This document shows positions 33,939 through 42,849 of a stretch of 43,730 bases of DNA, piece after piece. Position numbers and translations under genes: made by a program. The DNA lies in the IMG/VR virus record IMGVR_UViG_3300013126_000068, positions 1 through 43,730 of that record. One strand, written 5' to 3'. The notes beneath the pieces are model-generated. The model saw only the letters and a program-made list of their open reading frames with translations. It searched no databases and was not told the DNA's origin. Origin of the DNA: a virus. The stretch's first letter is position 1. The number at the start of each line of letters is the position of its first letter.

Positions 33939-36140
33939 TCATATTTGACATATTTCTTTTAACACTTGGTAGTAAGTTGGAGTTGATAATCCTTCCGGCT
34001 GTCTTTTACCCATTAAATTTTTATCAGATCCTGCTTCTACTTTTGCAATATAATCTTTTATCATTGGAGTAGATTTATACTTTGCACCCAAACCTTTTGA
34101 AATTTTTTTACTTGTTTTGTGTGTTAATTTTGAAATAATTACTGTGCCATTTTCTCTCCCTGCAAAACTTGCTGCGGTAAATATCTGTATTTTTCTTACT
34201 GCAAATGATCCACCATCATTTGTAAAACCATCATCTAGCTTACCTGGAGTAAATGATGGAGATGTATTTCCTGCCATTACTATTGCCTCTCCAGTTGCAC
34301 TATATGGAGATGCCCAAATTACTGTTTCAACGTGATGTAAGTTGTAAACAAAAGCAACATCCCAGTCAAGTGCAGTTGTAATGGTAGACCATAGTGTTTT
34401 TCCTTGAGCGGTAAGTGATCCATTGGCAAAATGAAAACCTCGCACAAAAACAGCAACTGAACCACCATAATTTAGTGATGATCCATACACCGGACCAGGT
34501 GTAAACCATGGTTGTATTATTGGTGTTGGAGTTGTTCTGTTTTGCATAAGCCATGATGAAGAATATGCATTATCTTTTTGATTGTTGTCAAGATGGTAAG
34601 GACCAAGAACTACATTTGATTTTAATGTATTATCCCATGCAACAGGATATTGAACAAAACCATTATTTATAGTTTTTCCAGAAACATATTTTTTATCTGG
34701 AAAAGCAGATTTTGTTGCAGTTGCTGCTCTTTTCATTGCAACTGCAGTTATAGTTGGAACGCCGGTTGGATCACCATGTGGCATTGAATATCCACCATTT
34801 TCTGTATAGTATTCTGATCCAGCACCACACCACCATTGATTTTCATTCCATGATGATTTTGGTCCACCTGTTGGACTAGGGTTAGTTCCTTTACCAATAG
34901 CCCAACCACCTTTATTATACCATGATGCCGGTAATCTACCCTCATGTATTATACCAAGTTGTTCAGTCGGCCATCTTCCACCTGCTCCGGATGCCATGTA
35001 AGGTATAGCTTTGTTGTAAACACCAACACTGGGAAAATTTAACAACAATGGGATATCGAGGATGGATTGCGCACCCCCAGCAATTGGAGCACCTGCTTCT
35101 AATTTTTTTTGATTCATACCAACGTAATACTGAACCGAACCCAATACAGGTCCAACACTCAAATCTTTTTCTTGTTTTGCAGCATCTTTTGTTGGATGCG
35201 ATGGTTTTCTTCTCACTAACCAAAAACGCTTATCATATGTTAATGCATCATTATCTATCATTTTTTTTGTATTATCTGTGGATTCCATGTAATCAAAAAC
35301 AAACCACCCTTCACCCTTTGCAGTGCTTTGAAATGCAGATTGTTGAATTTCTTTTGCTTTATCTTCCGTTAAAGCATTACTAGTATCTACAACTGCAGGT
35401 GCTGTTTGTGGACTTTCTGCCTGTTTTTCTTTAACTTCTTCTTTTTTCTCAACATCTTGTTTAATAACAACCGCAGTTGGTTTACTTGATTCGGGTGCTG
35501 GTTGTTTTTTTTCTTCATCAACAGGACAAACATCATCACCAATATATTCATATTCACTTTTTTCATTAGATGAGTTAAATTGACCTTTGATGTATTTACC
35601 ATACAAACTTTTTCTATCATCGGTCATGGCATCATCGAAAAACATTTCTGGCGTATATTTTACTTGATCAGCTAAAATTCTTGCTCGTTTTCTTTGATTA
35701 GTTACAGTATTTGGATTATCACCAGAACATTTTATATGGGTATATTCTTTATTAAAAACATATCCATTTTTTTCTGCAGTTTTAGCATAAGGACCATAAT
35801 CATTCATTGTAATTTTGTAACTACCAGATGGTTCTTCTCCTGGTTTCAAAAATTTTTCGTTTAATACATTGGCATTTGTATTTGTGCTTGAAGGTGGAAT
35901 AGTTCCATTTACTTTATTTGGATCGGTTACACTGGTTTCTGTTGCAGTTGTTGCAGTATTTTGTGTTGATCCAGTTGGTTCTCCAGAAGGAATAGATATG
36001 GTTCTATTATTATCAACTTGGTCTTGAACTCTTGTTCTTCTTAAACTGTTATCATCCGCTCTATATTCTATTAACTTTGATATTAAAGATACCGAAGCAT
36101 TTGGATTTTCCCTTTCAACATCATTTAATGTTCTTGCCAT
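33939..36140 (-). CDS. Probable baseplate-region protein carrying the YIGDDVCP Cys module
   Basis: A 733-residue protein I do not recognise. Residues 1-107 are Ser/Thr/Asn-rich and probably flexible. Residues about 108-206 share a module with the C-terminus of the upstream 1603-residue gene: Y.F then YTHIKCSG (C138), QRKRAR, MFFDD and EYIGDDVCP (C205). A Lys/Glu/Pro/Ala linker covers about 207-270. The rest is a globular part rich in Trp, Gly and Tyr (PYMASGAGGRWPTEQ, WWCGAGSEYYTENGGYSMPHG, VVLGPYHLDNN, GGSVAVFVRGFHFANG, AFVYNLHHVETVIWASP). No known catalytic set is evident; a peptidoglycan or polysaccharide-acting domain is possible but unproven. It lies between the 1603-residue protein and gp25 genes. 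Confidence 0.6.
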   Translation of the reverse strand: MARTLNDVERENPNASVSLISKLIEYRADDNSLRRTRVQDQVDNNRTISIPSGEPTGSTQNTATTATETSVTDPNKVNGTIPPSSTNTNANVLNEKFLKPGEEPSGSYKITMNDYGPYAKTAEKNGYVFNKEYTHIKCSGDNPNTVTNQRKRARILADQVKYTPEMFFDDAMTDDRKSLYGKYIKGQFNSSNEKSEYEYIGDDVCPVDEEKKQPAPESSKPTAVVIKQDVEKKEEVKEKQAESPQTAPAVVDTSNALTEDKAKEIQQSAFQSTAKGEGWFVFDYMESTDNTKKMIDNDALTYDKRFWLVRRKPSHPTKDAAKQEKDLSVGPVLGSVQYYVGMNQKKLEAGAPIAGGAQSILDIPLLLNFPSVGVYNKAIPYMASGAGGRWPTEQLGIIHEGRLPASWYNKGGWAIGKGTNPSPTGGPKSSWNENQWWCGAGSEYYTENGGYSMPHGDPTGVPTITAVAMKRAATATKSAFPDKKYVSGKTINNGFVQYPVAWDNTLKSNVVLGPYHLDNNQKDNAYSSSWLMQNRTTPTPIIQPWFTPGPVYGSSLNYGGSVAVFVRGFHFANGSLTAQGKTLWSTITTALDWDVAFVYNLHHVETVIWASPYSATGEAIVMAGNTSPSFTPGKLDDGFTNDGGSFAVRKIQIFTAASFAGRENGTVIISKLTHKTSKKISKGLGAKYKSTPMIKDYIAKVEAGSDKNLMGKRQPEGLSTPTYYQVLKEICQI
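35523..35819 (-). other. Cys module copy B (shared with neighbouring gene)
   Basis: It encodes residues 108-206 of the 733-residue protein. Shared landmarks with the copy at 36165-36377 are a Tyr-rich strand, (I)xCSG, a basic (R)xxAR helix, a MF pair and YIGDDVCP. The two cysteines are 67 residues apart here and 48 in the other copy. Confidence 0.6.
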
Positions 36141-36152
36141 TTATTTTCTCAA

Positions 36153-39100
36153 TTATTTTGATTTAGGACAAACATCATCACCAATATAAATATATCCCAA
36201 ACTGGGTTCACTTGCATCAATTGGTTCTAAAAACATCATATTATCAATATACCAATGTTTTTCTCTTGCATCTTTTCTACATCTGCCTTGATCCTTTCTA
36301 CCCATTCCACTACACCAAATGTATGTATAAGTTTGACCTTCCGATGTGTATTGATAAGATTTTGTTTGTGTTTCTTCTTCAGATGGAAACATCCTATCTG
36401 CATATTCAGATGTATCTGTTTTTGCAACTTTTATAGAACATCTACGACTTGTTGTTGTTTCTCTACCATTTGGAGTAAATCTATTTTTACCCAAATCACT
36501 ATCATTTAATCCTTTACCCCTGTTTCCTGTAACATTTAATACACCATTAACTTCAATCGGTATAAATGATAAATCAACAAATTCATTATTGCTTATATTA
36601 AAGTTTTCACATCTCATTGATGTAAATAACCCATCAGGCAACTGTTTTATCTTATTGTTTGAGGCATCATATGATCCGTAATTTGATAAAGAATCTTTTA
36701 CAATTGTAGGAGATTTTTCAAGTGATGTTAATAAATTATTTGAACAATTAAAATTAGTTACTGATTGTATATTTGCATTTATATTACTTGAAAATAAAGT
36801 TTCAATTTTATTGTTAGAACAATCTATTCCACCAAGACCAAAATTTGTAATGTCATTTAATGCGTCCAATGATGTAATTGCACAATTAGAACAATTTATT
36901 AACATTTCTTTTGATTCTGGAATTAAAACAGTTTTATCAAAATTTCTACCCTTTATTATCTTTGGTAAACCAACTAGTGAATTTAATCCAGAATTACCAC
37001 TACAATCAAAAGTAAAAACTTCTTCTGGAGAATTAGTTAGTGATGTTAATAAATTATTTGAACAATTAAATTCACCATTAACTATTTTTGGAGAATTTTC
37101 AAGTGATGTTAATTTTGCATTATTACATATAAAATTACCTTTTATTAAATTAAATTTTACAGGAAGTTTTCCATTTTCTATCGCTTTTTCTGTAATTTGA
37201 ACATTATCATTCCAATCTATACTTCCATCAGAATTAAATGATACTTGGTTATTATCAGATATAATTGCTTTTTCATCTACCAATTTTTTTAACTTTTCAA
37301 CTAATGTTGTTGGTATTGGAACTGATGGATTTTCTATAACATCAAGTGTAACACTTTTTCCTTGATGTGGCAAAGGATCAAGAGAATTTATCTCTGGTAT
37401 ATCCATTTTTTGTCTCCATCCTGGATCACCACCAAGAACAGAAGGTATATTATCCATAAAATCTGCATAAGGATCTGCCACTATTTCGGATGTTGAGTCA
37501 TATAAATTTCCTAAAAGTCCAGGTGTTAATTCTAAATCATTTCCCAAACTTTCAATCATTTCAGGATTACCCTTTCCACCCAACTTATCAAATTGTTCTT
37601 TTCTAGCAATAATTGAATTTTTTATTGTAATAGCGTCCTTTACGCTTCTTTCAAAATTAACAGCTCGTCTAATAACTCTTTGTGCCTTCACTACATGACT
37701 TCCTTTGTCATCTGGTTTGAATCCTAAACATATAGCAATAGTAGATTGTAATTTTGGATCCAATCTTTCAAAATCTCTCCAAGAAGATGCACCTGGTGCA
37801 AATTTTTCCAAAAATGTATCTCTAAATCTTAAAAATCCTTTATCCAATAGTCCAACCAAATTATCACTACTTTTTCCTTGGGCAAGTAATGATATATCTG
37901 CACCAAATTTTATAGCATCTCCTGCCCATTCTTCGTCAATTCCAAATTTTTTAGCAAACCATGCTTTATTTTCAGGAGACATTTCGTCCCATGCATCTGG
38001 ACCAAGTTTACCTATCTCGTATAAATTTTTACCAACTGAAATTAACTCCCATGATTTTGATATATCCGAAGGCGATACTCCAACATATTCGCCTATTCCA
38101 TTTAGAATACTTTTAACTGGCTGTGGTAATCTACCATAATCAATTTCTTGAAATATATCCATAAATTGCATTTTTAGATATTTGTCAAGACACGGTGTTA
38201 ATCCACTTGAATCTTCTGAAACCGGAGGTTCTTCATAACCTAATTCTTTATTTTCTTCACTAATTTTTAATATATCGCTTTCAAGTAATTGTAATTCTGC
38301 ACGTAATTCTTTTAATATATCATTATTTTCTTTTATGCCTTTTGCTATAATTTCAGGAGTCCAATATGGTTCAGATGGTTTTGCTTCTCTTAATTTTTTT
38401 ATTGCATCATTTACTTCTTCTATTTTTTTTAATATATCTTCTCTTTTATTCTTTAATCCATCCAATTTACTGTTATTATTTTTAATTCTCTCTTCGGTAT
38501 TTATTTTATCTTTGTATTCATCTCTAATTTTTCTTTTATTTTCAAGATTTTTTTGAACTTCTGCCAATCTTCTTTCAAGATTTATTGATTGTTGTATTAT
38601 AGTTGGATCGTTATCACCACCTATTTCACCCAATTCTCTTACTATTAAATCTTCTTCTATAACAAGAGATTCTATTTCTTGTAATAATGAATTATACTCA
38701 TTTTCAGTTAATTTTTCAGCTGCACTAATATATGAAACTTTACCGTCTCCACTTACAGTAAAATAACCATTTTCTCTACCATAATCAAAACCTAATTCTA
38801 TCAATTTTAATCTATATGATTTTGATATACCTATTAAATCACTTAAAGGACTTAATCCTATATCAAGTTTTGGTTTAATTTCTGTTACCTTTACTCTATT
38901 ACCAAGCACAATATCTATTATATTTTGTCTTGTATATTTGTTATTTATCTGCCTAATAGAAACTACTTTTTGTATATTACGAGCTATGTATTCTTTTGAG
39001 GTATCAATATCTGTTGTATCTATTGCATCTTCTAACCTTTCAAATATGGTTGAAACAGATTCCGCTGACAAACCGTTCATTATGTTTATATTTATTGTAA

Positions 39101-40964
39101 GCCAACCAGGATTTTTAGGATCAGCAGAAATGATTTTATTTTCCACCAAAAAATCATATCGTTCACTAAATGCCAATATAATATCATTTTCAGCATTTCT
39201 ATCTGTAATAAATGCATTAGTTACGTCATCTTTTAGAATCGGTGTTCGTAATGATTTTGTAAATTTATCATATGGACTTCCGTCTGGATATCGTATATCT
39301 AATGATCCTCTTTTTGGCAATGGCTTTCCAAACAAATCTGTTGGTGATTGGTCGTAGTTTTCTACCAAACGGCCTCTACTGTAATCAATTGCATCTATTT
39401 GGTGTAAAATTCCAGCAGGAATCCAAACCTTTCTTACACCTGTTTCATTTAAGTCTGAATCGTATTTTCCGGAACCAATTTCTAATTCACGTGAAGGTGC
39501 AGCATGTGCAGCAAAGGCAAGGATTTCTTTGTCTGTATATTCTCGTATAAATATATTTGGATATACTTCTGCAAATGTTGGTGTTTGTGATTCATCCAAA
39601 TTTGGCGTCCAATCATTGTCTAATGTTTTTGCCCATGGATGTTTTACAATATCTCTGTATCTTTTATCTGATTGAAGATATGCCCAAGTTCCAATAAAAA
39701 ATACAAGTTGTTTATCTAATTTTGGAAAAATTACAGGAAACCTTAATTCAGGCATTGGCGTATTTTTACTACTTATAGGTATAGATTTTGAAATAGACTC
39801 AAATCTCAATTTACTTATGAATTGTAAAAGAATAGTATCAAGTTGTGCATTTACTACTTTTTTAACATTTTCAGGTGACATATCGCCGTCAAAAATGCCA
39901 GATGGAACCCATTTTGTTTTATCTATTGTATCTAATGTTTCATTTACACTTTTCTCTTTTCTTGCAACATTTATTGCCAATTTTTCAACAACCAATTCAT
40001 TTACAACACATTTTAGATCAGGTGACAAATCTTCTAATGTTGGTGCACCAAAATGGTCCAATAAACCACTCAATAATGATCCATAATCTGGATTATCACC
40101 AACTATCAATTTTTCAACTAAATCGGGAATTACACGAAGTTTTCTCATTGTTTTTGCGATGTTTTCTAATGTTGAAACTTCAGTTTTTAATATCTTAGCA
40201 ATTCTTAATTTTTTAGCAGGAGGAAATCTATCATAATCCGCAATACTTCTAATCGAAGAAATTATTTGTGCCTCCATGTATAAATTTTGACCACTGATAT
40301 ATGCAAGATATATTTTTAATCCAGTTGTTAATAATGGAATTAAATCAGCTGATGGCAACCCTATTAACTTAGCAAATAAATCTTTTTCCGCATCTTCTTC
40401 TCTTTGTTTTAATTTTTCTTTATCTTCATCCGATAACTTACTATCATCTATTCCAAGTTTTTCTTGTATAAATTGTGATCCTGAAAATATCTGTCTTCCT
40501 GCCCATTCTGCACCGGTTCCAATATATCCACCGACTGTTTTTAGTGCATCCGATACATATTTTTCAACAGAATCTATTGCAGGTGTTAATACACCATCTG
40601 GTCCAAAAAATGAATCAGTTTTTACATCAACACTTACGGTTAAATTAGTTTGTTGTGGTGCAACCGCTCTCTTACTTGTTATTATTAAAGTTGCATTTCC
40701 AATTAAAACACCAGTTAATTCTCCAATATCGGAAACATTAGCAGTTGTTCCACCACCTTGTATTTCATACTTGAAAATGTCTTTAATTATATCAGCGGCA
40801 GACCTACCATTCGCCTGTAATTCTTCGTATCTCTGATTTTCTGCACCAGAAAGAACTTGAAATAATGGAAGTTTTAAGGTTTCACCTTGACGAATAGTAA
40901 CAGAATATGATTTCCCGTCAGCATTTAACTTTATTTGATCCGTTTGTCTTAATGAAAATCCCAT
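36153..40964 (-). CDS. Giant baseplate-region protein with coiled coil, leucine-rich repeats and C-terminal Cys module
   Basis: A 1603-residue protein, the largest in the window. Residues 1-130 look like a small beta domain (SLRQTDQIKLNADGKSYSVT) followed by an Ig-like stretch. Residues about 750-905 are strongly charged and helical (RRLAEVQKNLENKRKIRDEY, LKNKREDILKKIEEVNDAI), a likely coiled coil. Residues about 1270-1483 hold leucine-rich repeats with the phage-style unit FNCSNNLLTSL. Residues about 1536-1600 carry the YTYIWCSG to YIGDDVCP module (C1551, C1599) also found in the next gene. It lies two bases after the spike gene and 12 bases before the 733-residue gene. It may be a hub or wedge-linked scaffold that binds a host or particle partner through the repeats. 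No family known to me covers the full protein. Confidence 0.65.
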   Translation of the reverse strand: MGFSLRQTDQIKLNADGKSYSVTIRQGETLKLPLFQVLSGAENQRYEELQANGRSAADIIKDIFKYEIQGGGTTANVSDIGELTGVLIGNATLIITSKRAVAPQQTNLTVSVDVKTDSFFGPDGVLTPAIDSVEKYVSDALKTVGGYIGTGAEWAGRQIFSGSQFIQEKLGIDDSKLSDEDKEKLKQREEDAEKDLFAKLIGLPSADLIPLLTTGLKIYLAYISGQNLYMEAQIISSIRSIADYDRFPPAKKLRIAKILKTEVSTLENIAKTMRKLRVIPDLVEKLIVGDNPDYGSLLSGLLDHFGAPTLEDLSPDLKCVVNELVVEKLAINVARKEKSVNETLDTIDKTKWVPSGIFDGDMSPENVKKVVNAQLDTILLQFISKLRFESISKSIPISSKNTPMPELRFPVIFPKLDKQLVFFIGTWAYLQSDKRYRDIVKHPWAKTLDNDWTPNLDESQTPTFAEVYPNIFIREYTDKEILAFAAHAAPSRELEIGSGKYDSDLNETGVRKVWIPAGILHQIDAIDYSRGRLVENYDQSPTDLFGKPLPKRGSLDIRYPDGSPYDKFTKSLRTPILKDDVTNAFITDRNAENDIILAFSERYDFLVENKIISADPKNPGWLTININIMNGLSAESVSTIFERLEDAIDTTDIDTSKEYIARNIQKVVSIRQINNKYTRQNIIDIVLGNRVKVTEIKPKLDIGLSPLSDLIGISKSYRLKLIELGFDYGRENGYFTVSGDGKVSYISAAEKLTENEYNSLLQEIESLVIEEDLIVRELGEIGGDNDPTIIQQSINLERRLAEVQKNLENKRKIRDEYKDKINTEERIKNNNSKLDGLKNKREDILKKIEEVNDAIKKLREAKPSEPYWTPEIIAKGIKENNDILKELRAELQLLESDILKISEENKELGYEEPPVSEDSSGLTPCLDKYLKMQFMDIFQEIDYGRLPQPVKSILNGIGEYVGVSPSDISKSWELISVGKNLYEIGKLGPDAWDEMSPENKAWFAKKFGIDEEWAGDAIKFGADISLLAQGKSSDNLVGLLDKGFLRFRDTFLEKFAPGASSWRDFERLDPKLQSTIAICLGFKPDDKGSHVVKAQRVIRRAVNFERSVKDAITIKNSIIARKEQFDKLGGKGNPEMIESLGNDLELTPGLLGNLYDSTSEIVADPYADFMDNIPSVLGGDPGWRQKMDIPEINSLDPLPHQGKSVTLDVIENPSVPIPTTLVEKLKKLVDEKAIISDNNQVSFNSDGSIDWNDNVQITEKAIENGKLPVKFNLIKGNFICNNAKLTSLENSPKIVNGEFNCSNNLLTSLTNSPEEVFTFDCSGNSGLNSLVGLPKIIKGRNFDKTVLIPESKEMLINCSNCAITSLDALNDITNFGLGGIDCSNNKIETLFSSNINANIQSVTNFNCSNNLLTSLEKSPTIVKDSLSNYGSYDASNNKIKQLPDGLFTSMRCENFNISNNEFVDLSFIPIEVNGVLNVTGNRGKGLNDSDLGKNRFTPNGRETTTSRRCSIKVAKTDTSEYADRMFPSEEETQTKSYQYTSEGQTYTYIWCSGMGRKDQGRCRKDAREKHWYIDNMMFLEPIDASEPSLGYIYIGDDVCPKSK
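36165..36377 (-). other. Cys module copy A at the C-terminus of the 1603-residue protein
   Basis: It encodes roughly residues 1530-1600, ending three residues before the stop. It contains YTYIWCSG, a basic DQGRCRKDAREKHWY helix, MMFLEP and YIYIGDDVCP. The copy in the next gene is longer and lies in that protein's N-terminal third. Confidence 0.6.
36516..37157 (-). repeat. Leucine-rich repeat array
   Basis: Roughly eight repeats of about 20-24 residues with a core such as (F/I)(N/D)CSNN.(L/I)(T)SL followed by (E)NSP(K)IV. The Cys-Ser/Asn-Asn ladder is regular, as in leucine-rich repeats of other phages and gut bacteria. Some units are irregular (KTVLIPESKEML, GLGGIDCSNNKIETL). The array encodes residues about 1270-1483. 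Confidence 0.8.
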
Positions 40965-40966
40965 GA

Positions 40967-42496
40967 TTACCCGCCTGTGTTAAATGGTGGAGATAATGTA
41001 TTATTTGGATCAGATCCTTCAACATTATTGAATAATCTTCTTGCATCCAATTTATCTTCTGATGGTGGGTTTTCTATTGAATCCAATATATCTGATTGTA
41101 TTTCTGCCAGATGTCCCAGCTCACCAACACCCTGTCCTATGTCAAATTGTGAATTTGGTATTAGTGAAACAGAAAATGTGTTTGGAGAATCACCCATATT
41201 TTTATTTTGTCTATCTTTAATGTAACTAGTATTTCTTTTTTGTTTAGCTTCCTGTTTTTCTTCTTCCGATGGACCACCCGGTTTTTCATTTAGAAATACC
41301 AATCTACTAGCAAGTGTATTCAATTCAGATTTTAGACTTGCAATATCAGATTTAATTGTTGCAAACTCAGCAACATTTATTGGAACACCAGACGGTCCTG
41401 TTCCAGTTGGGTGAGTTTGTTGAGCTATAGCAGCGCAAATATCCATTATATTATCGGATAATCTTGCCAACCAATCTATCGCTCTATCTCCTAATAATGC
41501 AGGTGATAACGCATCAATACCTAAACTTATTTTTTTTGATTCAATTTCTACTACTTGTGCACCATCGAGTGATATTCCCTTTTCAGATGAAAAACCAATA
41601 CCCTCTTTACTAAAACCAATTATTTCTTGTTTTTTTGCATTAAAAATTATTCTATCAGAAGTTAAAAATATCTGGTTTCCACCAAATTTATTCTTCATAA
41701 AAAGATCTATTGATTTTGAAGATATTGATGGTGTTGTTTTTGATGCTGGTGTAAATTTAATATATTGTCCAGATGTAAGCCAAATACCAGAATCATCATT
41801 ATCTGGATCTTCTATTACAAATTGATTAAATGCTTTACCTTTTGGATTAGTTCCATTTGAAATAATTGTTATTGGATTTCCGGTTTCACCCAATCCTTTT
41901 TTCCATAGTGGAGGTTGTGGGTATATTCTTCTTTCATCAACTGTTGATCCAAATCTAATAGATTGCCCCCATCTACCTTCAAATAAAATATCACCAGAAT
42001 AAACTTGTAATGGGTAAACATCTTTTCTTTCAGGAAATGTTGGATCAATAGTTTTATTTACTTGTAATCGGCTTTTAACTGCATTCATAACACCAACTTC
42101 GGCATTATTTCTTGCACCAACACTTCCAATTTGGTTTTTTGTTAAAAAGTCTGTTACTCCTGGAAGTCCATTGTGATGAACAGAACTTTGAACAGGAATT
42201 GGGTTTGTATAATAATACTCTTGTGCTGTTGCTCTGGCACTATTGTAAGATGTTGGACCCTTTCTTACAAATACAAGTTCGCCCTTTATAGGAATGTTTT
42301 TTATATTTGAATCTATTGGTCTAGCTTCAATAATATCACTAGGTGTTTGTGAACCATGAGCACCCATGATTTTACAATACACCTTAAATAATTTTTCTTT
42401 GTTTTCACCAAAAAAATCTACTCTTTCAATAACGGCAGGAACAAACTCATAGTTTATCCCGTTTATCGTTATCTGCTGTGGATCTTGTATCGGCAT
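40967..42496 (-). CDS. gp5-like central spike/baseplate hub protein (no lysozyme domain)
   Basis: About 509 residues from ATG 42494-42496, with GAGGA five to six bases upstream; a longer start at 42559 would overlap the previous gene by 113 bases. The N-terminal part (FVPAVIERVDFFGENKEKLF) and the OB-fold-like GDILFEGRWGQSIRFGSTV and GNPITIISNG resemble gp5-type spike proteins of marine T4-like phages. Residues about 260-345 have beta-helix text (IFLTSDRIIFNAKK, GFSKEGIGFSSEKGISLDG, VVEIESKKISLG). The T4 lysozyme domain is absent. The C-terminal ~150 residues are helical then polar. It overlaps the small acidic gene by 50 bases and precedes the 1603-residue gene by two bases. Confidence 0.8.
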   Translation of the reverse strand: MPIQDPQQITINGINYEFVPAVIERVDFFGENKEKLFKVYCKIMGAHGSQTPSDIIEARPIDSNIKNIPIKGELVFVRKGPTSYNSARATAQEYYYTNPIPVQSSVHHNGLPGVTDFLTKNQIGSVGARNNAEVGVMNAVKSRLQVNKTIDPTFPERKDVYPLQVYSGDILFEGRWGQSIRFGSTVDERRIYPQPPLWKKGLGETGNPITIISNGTNPKGKAFNQFVIEDPDNDDSGIWLTSGQYIKFTPASKTTPSISSKSIDLFMKNKFGGNQIFLTSDRIIFNAKKQEIIGFSKEGIGFSSEKGISLDGAQVVEIESKKISLGIDALSPALLGDRAIDWLARLSDNIMDICAAIAQQTHPTGTGPSGVPINVAEFATIKSDIASLKSELNTLASRLVFLNEKPGGPSEEEKQEAKQKRNTSYIKDRQNKNMGDSPNTFSVSLIPNSQFDIGQGVGELGHLAEIQSDILDSIENPPSEDKLDARRLFNNVEGSDPNNTLSPPFNTGG

Positions 42497-42836
42497 CTTC
42501 TTCCTCTTGTTCTTGTTGGATTTCTTGAATACTCTGTAAGAGTGCTTCTTTTTCTTCATCAGTCAAGAACGAAGAAGTTTCTTCATTTTTGTTTGACATA
42601 GCACGTTGAACAACAGCGGCTAATTTAACCAAATGTTCATCGTTCTTAACTGAAACCTCTATAAAATCTTTTATTGCGGGAACTAAAATAGCAGCATCAC
42701 TTATATTGTTAAGCATAGGTTTTAGGTCAGCAATAAGTAAATTTATCTGACGGTCTTTTTTCTTCTGATTATCATAAATGTCTTTTAACAAATCAGAAAA
42801 TTTTTTATTTCCAAATAATTCTTGGTCAAAATTCAT
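42447..42836 (-). CDS. Small acidic helical protein, function unknown
   Basis: About 129 residues from ATG 42834-42836 (MNFDQELFGNKKFSDLLKDI); a longer start at 42878 would overlap the sigma gene by 29 bases, and neither has a clear ribosome site. It is mostly helical: IYDNQKKKDRQINLLIADLK, DAAILVPAIKDFIEV and HLVKLAAVVQRAMSN. The last ~35 residues are acidic (EIQQEQEEEDADTRS). It follows the sigma gene by 13 bases and overlaps the spike gene by 50. A partner of the sigma factor, like the acidic gp33, can be imagined from position, but I see no sequence support for it. Confidence 0.55.
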   Translation of the reverse strand: MNFDQELFGNKKFSDLLKDIYDNQKKKDRQINLLIADLKPMLNNISDAAILVPAIKDFIEVSVKNDEHLVKLAAVVQRAMSNKNEETSSFLTDEEKEALLQSIQEIQQEQEEEDADTRSTADNDKRDKL

Positions 42837-42849
42837 ATCAATAAATATA

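Noticed and set aside
795-41225. Many plus-strand open reading frames of 60-150 codons
   Set aside because: All lie opposite strong minus-strand genes, have low-complexity or atypical composition, and lack ribosome sites and recognisable domains. They are shadows of AT-rich coding sequence.
40967-42559. Longer start for the spike gene (MKKKKHSYRVFKK...)
   Set aside because: The Lys-rich extension comes from reading through the acidic gene in another frame and would overlap it by 113 bases; the ATG at 42496 has a nearby ribosome site.
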